Source: Phyto melanocephala
Taxonomy: Eukaryota; Arthropoda; Insecta; Diptera; Rhinophoridae
DNA: 64,000 bases
NCBI GenBank assembly: GCA_941918925.1
Contig: OW799233.1
Coordinates: forward strand, 47,577,341 to 47,641,340
Direction of reading: 5' to 3'
Shown here: positions 38,101 through 45,440 of the stretch, in pieces
Layout of the letters: each line of letters begins with the position of its first letter
Position numbering within the stretch: the first letter of the stretch is position 1
Made by a program: the position numbers and the translations under genes
The notes under the pieces: generated by a model
The model's input: only the letters and a program-made list of their open reading frames with translations
What the model was told of the DNA's origin: nothing
Database searches by the model: none

Positions 38101-40057
38101 CCTAAAGACTTAGATTTCACCCTGCATATAGCCTCAAGCAAATCATTTGCACTAATGCATTTAAATGAAAACATTCCATTAACAGCATCATAAGATCCAA
38201 AATCCACATAGCTACTACCAAAAGAGTTTGGATTATCAACAAAAAAGTCATTTATCACATTAACATCCAAATTATTAGTCCTCTTTTCATTTCCAGTCAA
38301 TCCAGATTCTTTTAAAACCTTCCACATTCCAGAGACATCAAGGCCAGAAAAAAGTTTTATATAAAATTTTCTTTTTTCCTTTCGAATAACACTTTTTGCT
38401 TTATTACGATGCCTGCAATATATAATCCAATTTTCATTAGACTTATTAGCTAAAAATGCAGAATACGCTAAATCCCTCAAAGATGTAGCTAGTAAAATAT
38501 CCTTAGACTTCATCCAATTGTTATTACTACTTCTAATTCTCCTTCTTACAATAGGTACAAAACTATATAGGGAATTTAATAAAAAATTTAAAACAGGACT
38601 TTGAAAATTAACATCAGATGAATTAAAAAAAGAAAACACATCAAATTCAGACAAAAAATTCAAGAGACCATCCCAATCAATAGAATTATAATCACGATAT
38701 TCAATAAATTCACTAGTTTTCATGTAGTCAAATTGAAACACAGCAAAGATAAGAGAATGATAAGAAATACAGGGACATTGAATTAGGGAAGAATATAAAA
38801 TTATTGACTGATCACTAACTAACCAAAAATCCAATAAAGATGTAGAAGAATGTGCCACATCAATATGAGTAGGACAGGAATTATGGTGTATTGAAATTCC
38901 ACATCGAGAACACAAAGACCGCATCAGGTTGGATTTAGCAACATTAAACATATTACAGTTAAAGTCACCTACAATTATTATGTTAGAATATTTAAGTAGC
39001 AAATCACAGTGTAAAGTTTCAAATGCTGTTATATTGCCAAGCGGTAAATATACTACACCAAAAAGTAATTTAGCACTATCAAACAAAATCTCTAAAAAAA
39101 TTGACTCACAGTCATCACAATTTAAAAAAAATTCTTTGTAAAAATAAAGAATGTTAATATGAACTAAAGCCTGATTAAAAAATTTAAATATTAGTATATT
39201 CGTTATATATTCAAAAGTTTTGGTTATTTGAAAAAAAATGTAGCTACGGAAGTTTTTCTTTTCGTAAAATGTTTTATTGTATTCATGTACCTTTTTTTAT
39301 TTTGAGATCATTTTTTCATAAATTTTAATAAAAATATTCTATAATTAGACAAACTTTCAGCAGTTACCTCAAAAAAGTGGCAATATCATAACCAGCCAAA
39401 GTTCGACTGCTAATCTCACAACGTCAACATCGCCGCAATTACAAACAGTTATAATGGGTAATCAAATATTGAGAGTACAACAGTTACCACAAATTGTGGC
39501 GACAGCAAATCGAATTAATGTGTCTAACACAACCAAAGCAATAAGCAATAGCATGGATAATAGAATAACGGCGACAAGCACTAGTACGCCAAAAACATTT
39601 TTCGTAGGACCATCAGGACAAACATTAAGACTTCAGCCAGCCTCGTCTCAAGCTCAAACAATCACAAATAAAAATATTGTGCAAACGCAGCAGCAAGTAA
39701 GTTGCATTTTATATAATTTTATTAAATTTTTTACTTTTATTACAAACCTTTTATTTTGTTAACTTCTTATTGAAGAATACAGCAATCAAAACTGCCTCCA
39801 ACGAAAATGTAACCACACCTAACCGCGTCGTTTTAGCCGTACAAGGTGGTGGTCAAATATTTTTATCACCTAATTTTCAAGGTGGCAACATCAATCTGAA
39901 GTCATTGCAAAATATGAAGGTAGTACCGTTGGCTCAGCATTCATCCGCAAAGGTTAAAGACATATCTTTAAACTCCACCTCAACATCATCTTCGTCCTCG
40001 TCAACGATTTTAAAAATAACATCTACTACACCAACAACAAATACTAAAAATGTATAA
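7103..40057 (+). CDS. Nfrkb: NFRKB, INO80 chromatin-remodelling complex subunit G
   Basis: Homologue of NFRKB, the INO80 subunit that in human cells holds the deubiquitinase UCH37 to the nucleosome remodeller in the nucleus. Exons 7103-8170, 8296-11521, 15283-16421, 39361-39696 and 39776-40057 join in frame (6051 nt, 2016 residues). Seen in order: an acidic/serine N-terminus; a DEUBAD-like segment at about residues 75-115 (LPRGLCENV, FFSLETWQEL, HKFLPRF); a conserved helical block at about 654-725 (YFSLIRDFFCS, ALNEWYSLAENW); the winged-helix-like domain at about 860-970 (YTPLLALSKARGHSMM, NFVTILTLVRDATARLP); then about 1,000 residues rich in Gln, Asn, Thr and Ser. As I recall, the human protein is about 1,300 residues, so the Q-rich tail is expanded. 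The 3.8-kb and 22.9-kb introns carry the transposons listed separately. AATAAA motifs follow the stop at 40084-40095. ATG 7103 is the first in-frame ATG. Confidence 0.88.
12530..14476 (-). mobile_element. Tc1-family DD34E transposon, broken
   Basis: Ends read CAGTGTAGGAAAAAATAA on the left and, inverted, CAGTGTTGGAAAAAATAA on the right, with TA duplicated at 12528-12529 and 14477-14478. Transposase pieces on the minus strand run from an N-terminal helix-turn-helix (14147-13917, starting MGRGVHTTDAERN), through the first catalytic region (LWSDETKINLFGSDG, 13730-13660), to the C-terminus (MQDNDPKHSARS ... DLNPIEHLWG, 13120-12930). From the D of QDN to the E of IEH there are 34 residues, giving the DD34E pattern. 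Several frameshifts and the MITE at 13190-13591 make it inactive. Confidence 0.85.
13190..13591. mobile_element. MITE inside the Tc1 transposase
   Basis: A 402-bp element with inverted ends CCCAGCAAAAAAA and TTTTTTTTGCTGGG, flanked by TA on both sides (13188-13189, 13592-13593). It interrupts the Tc1 transposase between GGGSLMI and the following W-x-C-F block; the reading frame resumes when the MITE and one TA are removed. It belongs to the same family as the copies in the last unc79 intron. No coding capacity was seen. Confidence 0.8.
14489..14927. other. Intron sequence, nothing recognised
   Basis: AT-rich intron DNA of NFRKB. It includes a less AT-rich stretch (14505-14735) with CACAATGGCCATATTGG and GGCTGGGGAATTGACC that looks repeat-derived but matches nothing else in the window. 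No open frame has family resemblance. Confidence 0.3.
14928..15237. repeat. Foldback repeat with hammerhead-like hairpin (Penelope-like?)
   Basis: Two inverted arms of about 75-84 bp (14928-15002 and 15154-15237) share GCGAAATATCGGAATAAAAA and AGTGATCTTAAGCTCGAATA. On the minus strand the left arm runs into CTGAAGA, T, a 6-bp stem (GCTACC/GGTAGC) and GAAA (15026-14997). This resembles the core of the hammerhead ribozymes known in Penelope-like retroelements. The extra T and no clear cleavage site make an active ribozyme doubtful. No reverse transcriptase or GIY-YIG sequence is present. Confidence 0.5.
16422..17352. other. Start of NFRKB intron 3, no gene seen
   Basis: AT-rich intron beginning with the donor GTAAGT at 16422. 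The only structure noticed is a segment at about 17120-17215 (AACCTGTTAAGCGC, GCTGTAACTTTGA) that recurs in the same orientation at about 18455-18545, on the other side of the hAT element. The short ORFs show no conserved motif. Confidence 0.35.
17353..18344. mobile_element. Non-autonomous hAT element (MITE)
   Basis: A 992-bp element with inverted ends CAGGGACCG / CGGTCCCTG, flanked by a perfect 8-bp duplication GTTATAAA (17345-17352 and 18345-18352), the hallmark of hAT transposition. Subterminal parts are also inverted (AATAACAGTTATTTT). Both ends carry short tandem arrays built on ATAAAAATCAAAAAATAAC and TTTTATTTTTGCTCGAAAA, about 3 units on the left (17390-17520) and 5 on the right (18030-18200), in inverted orientation. 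No transposase is encoded. Confidence 0.85.
18831..19753 (-). mobile_element. Mariner-type (DD41D, rosa-like) transposon, truncated
   Basis: A 923-bp element with ends AAGGGTGTTTT / AAAACACCCTT, each next to a TA target. Minus-strand ORF 19653-18937 covers most of the transposase: FSNEAHFWLNGFVNKQNCRIW, ENMDDIDPEEMWFQQDGAT, PRSCDLTPLDYFLLGYVKS and the C-terminus MRFAKNSRGAHMPEIIFK. Between the D of QQDGA and the D of PLDYF are 41 residues, matching the DD41D (rosa) group of IS630-Tc1-mariner. The N-terminal DNA-binding domain is missing. The last 170 bp at each end are inverted copies of each other and include coding sequence, so the 5' end was probably replaced by a copy of the 3' end. Confidence 0.8.
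19930..20640 (-). pseudogene. PIF/Harbinger transposase remnant
   Basis: A minus-strand transposase starting at ATG 20559 (MEDFVAEQCYYRPR). Recognisable pieces in several frames: RFNKQTVRKIINLI, GDLHGLSQSGVSRI (about 20345-20300), NFPGIIGAIDGTH (about 20200-20160), DLAQFYINRKGFYSLNVQ followed by a splice-donor-like GTAATT, then VVCDANLK and STHDCRIF (about 20025-19955). These are the classical blocks of Harbinger DDE transposases. Frameshifts and a lost C-terminus make it dead. Its first 110 bp plus upstream DNA recur inverted at about 25194-25316. Confidence 0.85.
20641..22470. repeat. INE-1/DINE-1-like repeat copy 1
   Basis: A 1.8-kb repeat interrupting the left arm of the long inverted repeat. 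It starts ATACCCGCCACC...GGTGGGGGTAT and holds the phrases GACCCCATAAAGTATATATA and CTAGCTATGTCCGTCCGTC, typical of INE-1/DINE-1 (Helentron-related) elements of flies. It ends CGAATATAGTGCTCTTACTTGTT, written here with the inverted TTCGGC/GCCGAA motif just before it. Internally it has degenerate units around GCCCACTTTTACTCCCACC and a nested TIR element at 21751-22322. Non-coding; ORFs in it are chance. Confidence 0.65.
21751..22322. mobile_element. TIR element nested in INE-1-like repeat
   Basis: 572 bp with inverted ends GGGTGGTTTAATTTTAAGGG and CCCTTAAAATTTAACCACCC. The same element in the same place occurs at 43730-44332, and an inverted partial copy with its end lies at about 42055-42165. 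The host repeat therefore seems to have spread with it inside. No clear target duplication was found. The short ORF at 22010-22228 has no motif I recognise. Confidence 0.65.
22471..25316. mobile_element. Long inverted-repeat composite around unknown gene
   Basis: The left inner arm 22471-22880 and right arm 24795-25192 are inverted copies of about 400 bp: GGGCGTGGCAAATTTTTCC is matched by GGAAAAATTTGCCACGCCC, and GTAGATTTTATTGTCAATTT by its diverged complement. Beyond the INE-1-like insertion the homology continues outward through 20531-20640 on the left and 25194-25316 on the right (CATCAGATCG...CAACGGATTTGAG), which is the 5' end of a Harbinger transposase pointing outward on both sides. 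The arms thus total about 510 bp around a 1.9-kb core that holds a degraded gene. Short Harbinger TIRs were not identified. Confidence 0.7.
23188..24520 (+). pseudogene. Zinc-ribbon protein of unknown arthropod family, degraded
   Basis: Successive frames give pieces of one protein. 23188-23415: CYVCGNLTL ... YFGFPTDDRDKNWLPKICC, a Cys-rich ribbon with CxxC pairs. 23416-23568: AIWSEPQNHQNDCYFC, another CxxC. 23575-23706: LPPLPPTDDEEDG. 23792-24127: DWRPFIDSSETSLKAVLLHN and NKFPSVPPAYA. 24297-24520: HIKLGLMKNFVKAMNKDG and VKEGIFVGPQIRQL. I recognise these blocks as an uncharacterised, multi-copy protein family seen in many arthropod genomes; I know no function. At least four frameshifts and a lost middle make it a pseudogene. 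It lies between long inverted repeats, suggesting it travels with a transposon (inference). A possible promoter and leader lie at 23040-23187. Confidence 0.65.
25580..25715 (-). repeat. Dispersed repeat with ACGGCCGTATG end
   Basis: About 110-130 bp starting (minus strand) TACGGCCGTATGTTAAAAAA and containing ACAAACCGTTGTTAAGCAAA. A plus-strand copy lies at 41699-41812 and a weaker one at about 18552-18650. Function and family were not determined. Confidence 0.5.
25870..28860 (-). pseudogene. RAG1-like Transib transposase, broken
   Basis: Minus-strand transposase. The N-terminal part is frameshifted (about 28860-28500, including NEWKNKISVPRMKVIKR). The main frame 28495-27314 shows WGFDGSSGHSSYKQ, IVWKNPRPSSARFCRSLKIE, KCYLCRATS, LHGWIRFYECLLHLSYKI and GNSNDGNIARRFF. 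The next part, 27215-27040, has LHKFFINGPEIIEQ and AQEARNKDFKNYREHFARK. The C-terminus (26108-25870) is very acidic. The order FDG..., CxLCxAT, GNxARxF and HK...PEIIE...E resembles the RAG1 catalytic core, as expected of Transib elements. Frameshifts near 28550, 27310 and 27060 and a Helitron at 26109-26996 disable it. Its own inverted termini were not found. Confidence 0.75.
26109..26996 (+). mobile_element. Complete non-autonomous Helitron
   Basis: 888 bp starting TCTATATATATAAAAGTGA after host A (26108) and ending GCGCGCCGGGATTGGCTAG before host T (26997), the termini expected of Helitrons (TC...CTRR, A|T target). A (TG)n run lies at 26133-26169. Six tandem units of 120-123 bp start at 26262, 26385, 26505, 26628, 26751 and 26871, each opening GTGGGCGGGGCCACGCCC or a variant. 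It interrupts the Transib reading frame exactly; the host frame resumes across the junction. No proteins are encoded. Confidence 0.9.
28861..29989. other. Intron sequence without recognised gene
   Basis: AT-rich DNA right of the Transib transposase. It contains near-palindromic stretches such as GTGATTAAATTAAAATTTAA (about 29220) and a hairpin GCCGGGCATTGTCCGGAC (about 29504-29521). No clear transposon end or coding motif was found. Confidence 0.3.
29990..31303. repeat. Transib-like left end and decayed internal repeat
   Basis: Starts CGACG|CACAGTG (29990-30001): a GC-rich CGNCG-type 5-mer followed by the heptamer CACAGTG. After 21 bp comes CGGCAAAAC TATAGTT, matching the second element at 31336 (CGGCAAAAAATAGTT after 20 bp). 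To the right are degenerate units with GCCTACCTCCCATATATCC (30130, 30270, 30860). No matching right end with CGACG was found, so this is probably a truncated copy. Confidence 0.55.
31309..32693. mobile_element. Non-autonomous Transib-type element with RSS-like ends
   Basis: 1385 bp with 12-bp inverted ends CACAGTGAGACA / TGTCTCACTGTG and a perfect 5-bp duplication TGGCG (31304-31308 and 32694-32698). Transib transposons make 5-bp GC-rich duplications and their ends start with a sequence like the V(D)J recombination heptamer CACAGTG, which is exact here. An A-rich block (CGGCAAAAAATAG) follows the left heptamer after 20 bp. No transposase is encoded; the interior has AT-rich DNA and GGGAGGTGGGCGTAAAAGTG units. 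It would need a RAG1-like transposase such as the one at 25870-28860. Confidence 0.75.
32790..34940 (-). pseudogene. Ty3/Gypsy pol remnant
   Basis: Broken Pol polyprotein on the minus strand, domains in the usual order: reverse transcriptase (LKNGEYRLYVDYRQLNKV near 34920-34870; AYLDDVIIPSRT near 34715), RNase H (HTDASSVGLAGVLLQRR near 34370-34320; VHREGTRMAHVDALSRS), integrase zinc-binding part and core (DRGTAFTSKIFEEY near 33510; TPRANGQVERVN near 33390) and a C-terminal region ending in an acidic tail. At least five frameshifts or stops. No gag or LTR was recognised; the RT 5' end is cut at about 34940. The clade was not determined. Confidence 0.85.
34972..35782. repeat. INE-1-like repeat copy 2
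   Basis: Starts AACAAGTAAGAGCGCTATAT with the palindrome TTCGGCCATGCCGAA and TATACCCTTCACAACGTG, and ends ACTGTGTGAAGGGTATAATA. Inside are an A/T-rich microsatellite-like block (35150-35365), GGCTCAGCTGGGATTCGATG, ATACGGACAGACGGACAG and GGGTCGGAAATCAAAATTG. The apparent ORF at 35367-35603 recurs as repeat sequence at 43099 and is not a gene. A site lacking this repeat exists at 39126-39193. Confidence 0.65.
35783..36350. other. Intron sequence with segment duplicated at LINE 5' side
   Basis: No gene. Its first 50 bp (AATGTTAATATGAACTCTAG ... TTTAAATATTAGT) recur at 39148-39193. Its last 23 bp (TTTTTCAGATTTATTCTTTC) recur at 34918-34938 in the Ty3 remnant. The arrangement suggests a local duplication around the LINE insertion, which I could not fully resolve. 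Confidence 0.35.
36351..39140 (-). mobile_element. CR1-like LINE, 5'-truncated, family A
   Basis: Non-LTR retrotransposon on the minus strand. The main frame 39086-37641 starts inside the endonuclease (LLFGVVYLP, IIVGDFNCNMF), goes through a linker (YRDYNSIDWDGLLNFL) into reverse transcriptase (RPISILPALSKVVEH, FRRGHSTTSLLLNL, VSLDLSKAFNSVD). After a frameshift come GVPQGSVLGPIIFILYINDL, the catalytic FADD (near 37455), and 37443-36871 with the RT C-terminus. The endonuclease motif SDH reads SYH here (CISYHSLIF), so the nuclease would be dead even without the truncation. The 3' end has a short AATA-repeat tail (36351-36362). The clade call is from RT wording. Confidence 0.8.
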
Positions 40058-41698
40058 ACATTAAAAATAATTTATTTCAAAAAAATAAAAATAAACTTAA
40101 AATTTTAAAATTATAAATACAGAAGCAGTGATGCATAATTTTCATCTAGAGTAGGAGTAAGTGCAAGATTATCGGAGTAAACAAAAAAAAATTGTGAAGC
40201 TTTTTTACAGTACGTACTACATACTTACATTTTTAGAAAAGACAATGGGAAAAATTAGGTTACACTTAATTAAGTTATTTTAATTAATTAGCTTTTCGTC
40301 AACTGTTTCTTTCATACATTTTCTCTTAATTTTCAATTATCAAAAAAAAATGTTTTTTTTTTTTTTAAATGCAATCATCACCTTATATAGTTGCGGGATA
40401 GTGATTCATTTCGGAGAAAATTTTCGAAAAAAATATTTTTTTAAATCAAACTAAACAATTGAAAATTATGAGAGAATAGATCAAATGTATGAAATTTTTA
40501 CATTTAGATAGGAAGAGATGATGAATTGAAACTACCTTATGTACCCTGACTATAGGTTTTAAATTAATTCCAAATCAAATATGTAATATATTTGTTTTCT
40601 TTTTTTTTATATATTATTTTAAGAAAAAATCTATAATTCAGGCAAAGGTTTTGTATAATTTTTTTAATTTTTACATATTTCAAGAGTTATTTATTTGAAA
40701 TTAACGCCACCTAGTTTAGCAAAAACTGTTACTCGCATTGTAATCACACTTTCAAGTTGTTCTTTAATTTTACATATATGTATACTGCTTGTCAAAATTC
40801 ATTTGAACTGGCTGCTCGTAATTAAATAATGGAAATCAGTTGTTTTTTGCGCTGTAAATTTGAAACATACGACTGAAAAAACAAATTTGAAAGCAAGTTC
40901 GAATCAATTTTAAAAAATAAACGTGTGTTAGGGAAAAATTATAATTTTATTAAAGCTTAAAATGCAAAACATAAACGTGTAACCCCCCCAAGTCTTGTAA
41001 AAAGAATATGTAACTCTGCAATCTTGCCATTGTAAAAATTGTGACGAGAATATCTTTAATATTTATATTAAATAATGTCTATGTATGATAATCAATTTTT
41101 TTAATATTATTAGCATAAACGAACAGTATATAGTTTACAAAAAATATACGCTAAGCGTAAAACGTCACTTATATACATACAAACATACATATATTCAATT
41201 TAAAGTATTTTTGTATATAAAACAATTACACCTACTTACATTTTAAATACTGTTATACTTACATATGTACATGCTATATAATTCATAATAGTGTTTAAAT
41301 ATTATATCTAACTTTTATATTCACTCTCCCACTTTTAACTTATTTTTATTAATTTTTTTTTATAATTTTAATTAATTTTTTTTATAATTTTAATTTTATC
41401 AAGCGTTAATTATACATACATAATTGTACCAGGAATTTAATTTTTTACAAATTAATGTTTTAACACGCCTACACTCACTCGTACTACCTTATCCCTATCC
41501 ACTACTTCATTTAGTAATAAAAACAGAGTTAAATTTTTTAAATTATAATTAGCTTATAATTAAATAATAAATAAAAACATCTTGAGTATAACAGTTTTTG
41601 GAAATTATTTATTAACTGGATATTGTAAGCGTAACTTAAACACGTCTTCTCTTCTCAACATTAAAATTTTTTTCTGCCAGCAAACATTCAGAGACCGT
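40058..41698. other. NFRKB 3' region, no gene recognised
   Basis: Follows the NFRKB stop. AATAAA motifs at 40084-40095 are the likely polyadenylation signals. The rest is AT-rich and unassigned; ORFs are short and without motifs. Confidence 0.4.
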
Positions 41699-41812
41699 TA
41701 CGGCCGTATGCAAAAAAATTTAATTCGTCTTTACAAACCATTGTTAAGCAAAAATCCTTAATAATATCCGCAAAAACTCAAAAAACCTAACATATGTACC
41801 TTTATTATCTTT
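41699..41812 (+). repeat. Dispersed repeat with ACGGCCGTATG end, second copy
   Basis: Plus-strand copy of the repeat at 25580-25715 (TACGGCCGTATGC, TTTACAAACCATTGTTAAGC, CTAACATATGTACCTTTATT). It directly abuts the INE-1-like repeat that starts at 41814. Confidence 0.5.
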
Positions 41813-41813
41813 A

Positions 41814-43526
41814 AACAAGTAAGAGTGCTATATTCGGCCGTGCCGAACCTTATATACCCTTCACAACGTGTAGTCATGCAATAACAATTGTTTGTATCAC
41901 CATTCATCTCATATAAAATACGTACATACGTATAAAAAATATACCATTGTAAAATTATAAATTGAGTTTACGTATGTATGTTTCTAAAATATACATACAT
42001 ATATAAAAACATCCTATTGTAAAATTAAAAATTTACGTATGTATGTTAAATACATAATTGAACCATACAAATATTATCATTATAAAAAGAAATGATAATA
42101 ATTTCTTAAATAATTTGTGTTCTATTCAAATTCAACATCGTCCGTTAAAATTTAACCACCCTTAATAACTTCGATATGATAGTAAAATGTTGTCGTATAT
42201 TTAGTCTTTTAGTGAAAGTGGGGGTTAAAGTAGGCGTGTCAATAAAGTTTCTGCTAATAAATACAACTTAGATATTTCAATATAGTCCTCTATTTTCCCA
42301 AAAACTTTGTCAATAGAGAAACTACATGAATTTAAGATAAAACGTTGTAAAGGAGGTAGGCGTTAAAGTGGGCGTGTCACCTAAACTTTTGGGCACAACA
42401 ATTTCATTGATTAGAAGGATATATGTAGCAAATTTCATCATCATACCTCTAATTTTGTCGGTTTTATGAGCTTTTAAATTTCATTAACGGTAGATAACAT
42501 GAGAAGTGGGCGTTATAGTAGGCGTGTCAAAGTTGTTTTTGCTAATAAGTACAACTTAGATGTTTCAATATAGTCCTTTATTATTCCAAAATCTTTATTA
42601 ATAGAGAAATTATATAAATTTTAGGTAAAACGTTATATGGGAAGTGGGCGTAAAAGTGGGTGTGGCACATTGATTTTCCGTTACAGAAAAGCCTCTCACC
42701 AAAAAGCAAAGTGTGCAAAATTTCAGAATCGTACATCTAATTTTGTCCGTTTTATTAGGTTTTAAATTTGAAATATACACTGTGCGGTATAAATTTTCGT
42801 ACATTTTTATCTATAACTCTTTTCCTAATTCATAGATTTAAGGGATTTTCAGGGAAAAATATTCTTTTGACTCGATAAATATATATTCGAAGTTTCATTA
42901 CTCTACGTTTATGCGTCTAGACACAATTCAATTTTATTCGATGTGCGAAGGACACGGTTTTTATACATATATACATATATAAAACAAAAAAAAAAAAAAA
43001 TTAAAAAAAAATAATAATAAAAATATAAATAATATATTAAATAAAAAAATAAAAAAAATTAAAAATTTTTTTTTAAAGAAATTAAAAAAAAAATTTTTTT
43101 GGCTCAGTTGGGATTCGATGCCACGTTTTCTCTAACCAGTATACACGTTTGTATGTATGTATGTTGTTGTTGTAATGTTGTTTTTGTGAAAAAAAAATCG
43201 AGGTGGTCATGGGTTTTTGCTCATATCTCAGTTGTTTATGTACCGATGTTTCTGATTTTCAATACCGATCTACTCCCGAATATTTCTGATATTTTATTAC
43301 CTTACCCGGGTCCAACCTATGTCGGGGGGCTTCAAAAAGTTGATTTCAACATACACACGGACAGACGGTCAGACGGAGAGACTGACAGGGCTTAATCGAC
43401 TCCCCTATTCATAAGCTTTCAGAAAATATATACTTTATGGGGTCGGAAATGAAAATTGTAGAAATTTCACACGGAATGACAAACCTATATATACCCATTT
43501 TCACTGTGTGAAGGGTATAATAAATT
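41814..43526. repeat. INE-1-like repeat copy 3, chimeric
   Basis: Left part (41814-42050) and right part (about 42965-43526) match the repeat at 34972-35782. Between them, about 42055-42960, lies an inverted copy of the middle of the repeat at 20641-22470 with one end of the nested TIR element (CCGTTAAAATTTAACCACCC near 42146-42165). No coding sequence; the ORF at 43099-43395 is the same repeat-derived reading as at 35367. Confidence 0.55.
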
Positions 43527-43549
43527 AGCACTATTTCGTAGATAAAACT

Positions 43550-44480
43550 TTCCTCTTAAATTCATGTAAATTCTCTATGAATAAAGATTTTGGAATACTA
43601 AAGGACTATATTGAAATATCTAAGTTATGTTTATTAGCAGAAACTTTATTGACACGCGTATTTTAACGGCCACTTTCATTGAAAGACTTAATTTACGAAA
43701 ACATTTTACTAGCATACCGAAGTTATAATGGGTGGTTTAATTTTAAGGGACTATGTTGATTTTGAATAAAATTATTATATAATTATTATCATTTATTTTT
43801 ATAATGATAATATTTGTATGCTTCAATTATGTATGGAACAAAATATCGGCCAAATGGCCCCCCAACCTAGGCGGCACACCTCGATCCGATAGTCCAAATT
43901 TTCAATGACACTGTTGATGCTCAATTGTTGGGTACGATGGTGAGTCGAGGTTGCTTGCTCTTTTGCCACGTTATAGTGAAAAACAGCAATGTTTCCCATT
44001 CAGCGAACTAAGATGGCATTCACAGATGTTTTCACATTTCATACAGACCTGCTTTGCAGACATTTAAATATTTTTTACAATTCTCTCGATTGTGGACGAA
44101 TTCGAACGATTATGTTGACCAAAAGAATCACGAAGTGCACAAAATGCATTTTGATTTGAATGCCCATTTTTATAAAAATCTTTAATATTTAAAAGCGTTG
44201 CTTGATTGCGTATCTTTCCACGGTTCAAATTGAGTTAGTCTGAGATTGAGAAATGTCAAATGAAATGCAAGAAAAAAGTTGAAGTTAAGGTGTGGTTCAC
44301 CTTCAACATGGGCCCTTAAAATTTAACCACCCTCTACAAAGAAAGTGATACATATTTTATTATAAAGAGATTATTCCATAGCGATTAACAAAATAATAAA
44401 TATTGTGCTTTAAATGTACACAAAATTGGTGGTGGGTATAAAAGATTCGGCACAGCCGAATATAGTGCTCTTACTTGTTA
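43550..44480. repeat. Partial copy of INE-1-like repeat 1, direct
   Basis: Matches 21600-22470 in the same orientation, including the whole nested TIR element (43730-44332) and the end CAGCCGAATATAGTGCTCTT. A short insertion (about 44140-44166) distinguishes it from the first copy. Confidence 0.6.
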
Positions 44481-44940
44481 TCTATAACTCCTTTCCTAAT
44501 GCATAGATGTAAGCAATTTTTGGGGAGAGATATTGCTTTGACTCGAGAAATATATATTTGAAGTTTCATGACTGTACGTTAATGCGTTTGGACAAAATTC
44601 CATTTTATTCGATGTTCGAAGGACACGGTTTTTTCGCCCTACTCTTGCTTTTCGAGCTATAACTCTCTTCCTAATATTCCGATTTAGCCCATTTTCAATA
44701 CCAAACAAACCTTGTCTATAAGAAAGATTCTGGCAAAATTTGAGCCCCCTAGCTTTTTCGGTGCGACCTCTATCGTGCTTTCAACAGACGGACGGACATA
44801 GCTAGATTGTCATCAAATCAAACCCTGATTCAGAATATACATACTTTATGGGGTCTAAAATGGATATTTCGATGTGTTACAAACGGAATGACAAAATGAA
44901 TATACCCCCACCATTTTTTTGGTGGCAGGTATACAAATTT
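44481..44940. repeat. Partial copy of INE-1-like repeat 1, inverted
   Basis: Matches 20641-21100 in inverse orientation: GACGGACGGACATAGCTAG, TTATGGGGTCTAAAATGGAT, and the end ACCCCCACCATTTTTTTGGT. Together with 43550-44480 it gives a head-to-head rearranged repeat. Confidence 0.6.
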
Positions 44941-45440
44941 AAAAAAAAATGTGAGAAAAAGATTAAAAAAAAAATTGAAAAAAATATTAATAATATATAT
45001 TAAATAAAAAAAAATATAAAAAAAAATTTTTTGGCTCAGCTGGGATTCGATGCCACGTTTACTCTAACCAGTATACACGATTGTATGTATGCAAGGTCTA
45101 TTTAATATTATTAATTTAATTAATAGACCTTGAATAAAAGTAAATTATGTCATGTATAAATAACTATGTTTATGTTTAAAGGTGGCTACTCGAAGTAATT
45201 AATATTCGTTTTTTATGTATCAACAACAAAATGTTAAAAGAAGTTGATGGTATTGCCAGTATTTATGTTAAAATAAATGTTAATTTAAATATTGTTGTAG
45301 AATACCATTTCTTAGCAAAGGTATCTTACTTACATACATATGTAAGTAAAAAATTTGGGTGCAGGAAGCAAGAGACACTTCCAATACAAACAGTCCCTTT
45401 TATAAAAGAAAAATCAAAAAGAATATAAGAAATTTAAATA
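44941..45440. other. Fragment of repeat plus unassigned DNA
   Basis: 44941-45090 is a scrap of the INE-1-like family (GGCTCAGCTGGGATTCGATG at about 45033-45052). From 45090 to 45440 nothing is recognised apart from a hairpin built on AAGGTCTATTTAAT / ATTAATAGACCTTG at about 45090-45133. Confidence 0.35.
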
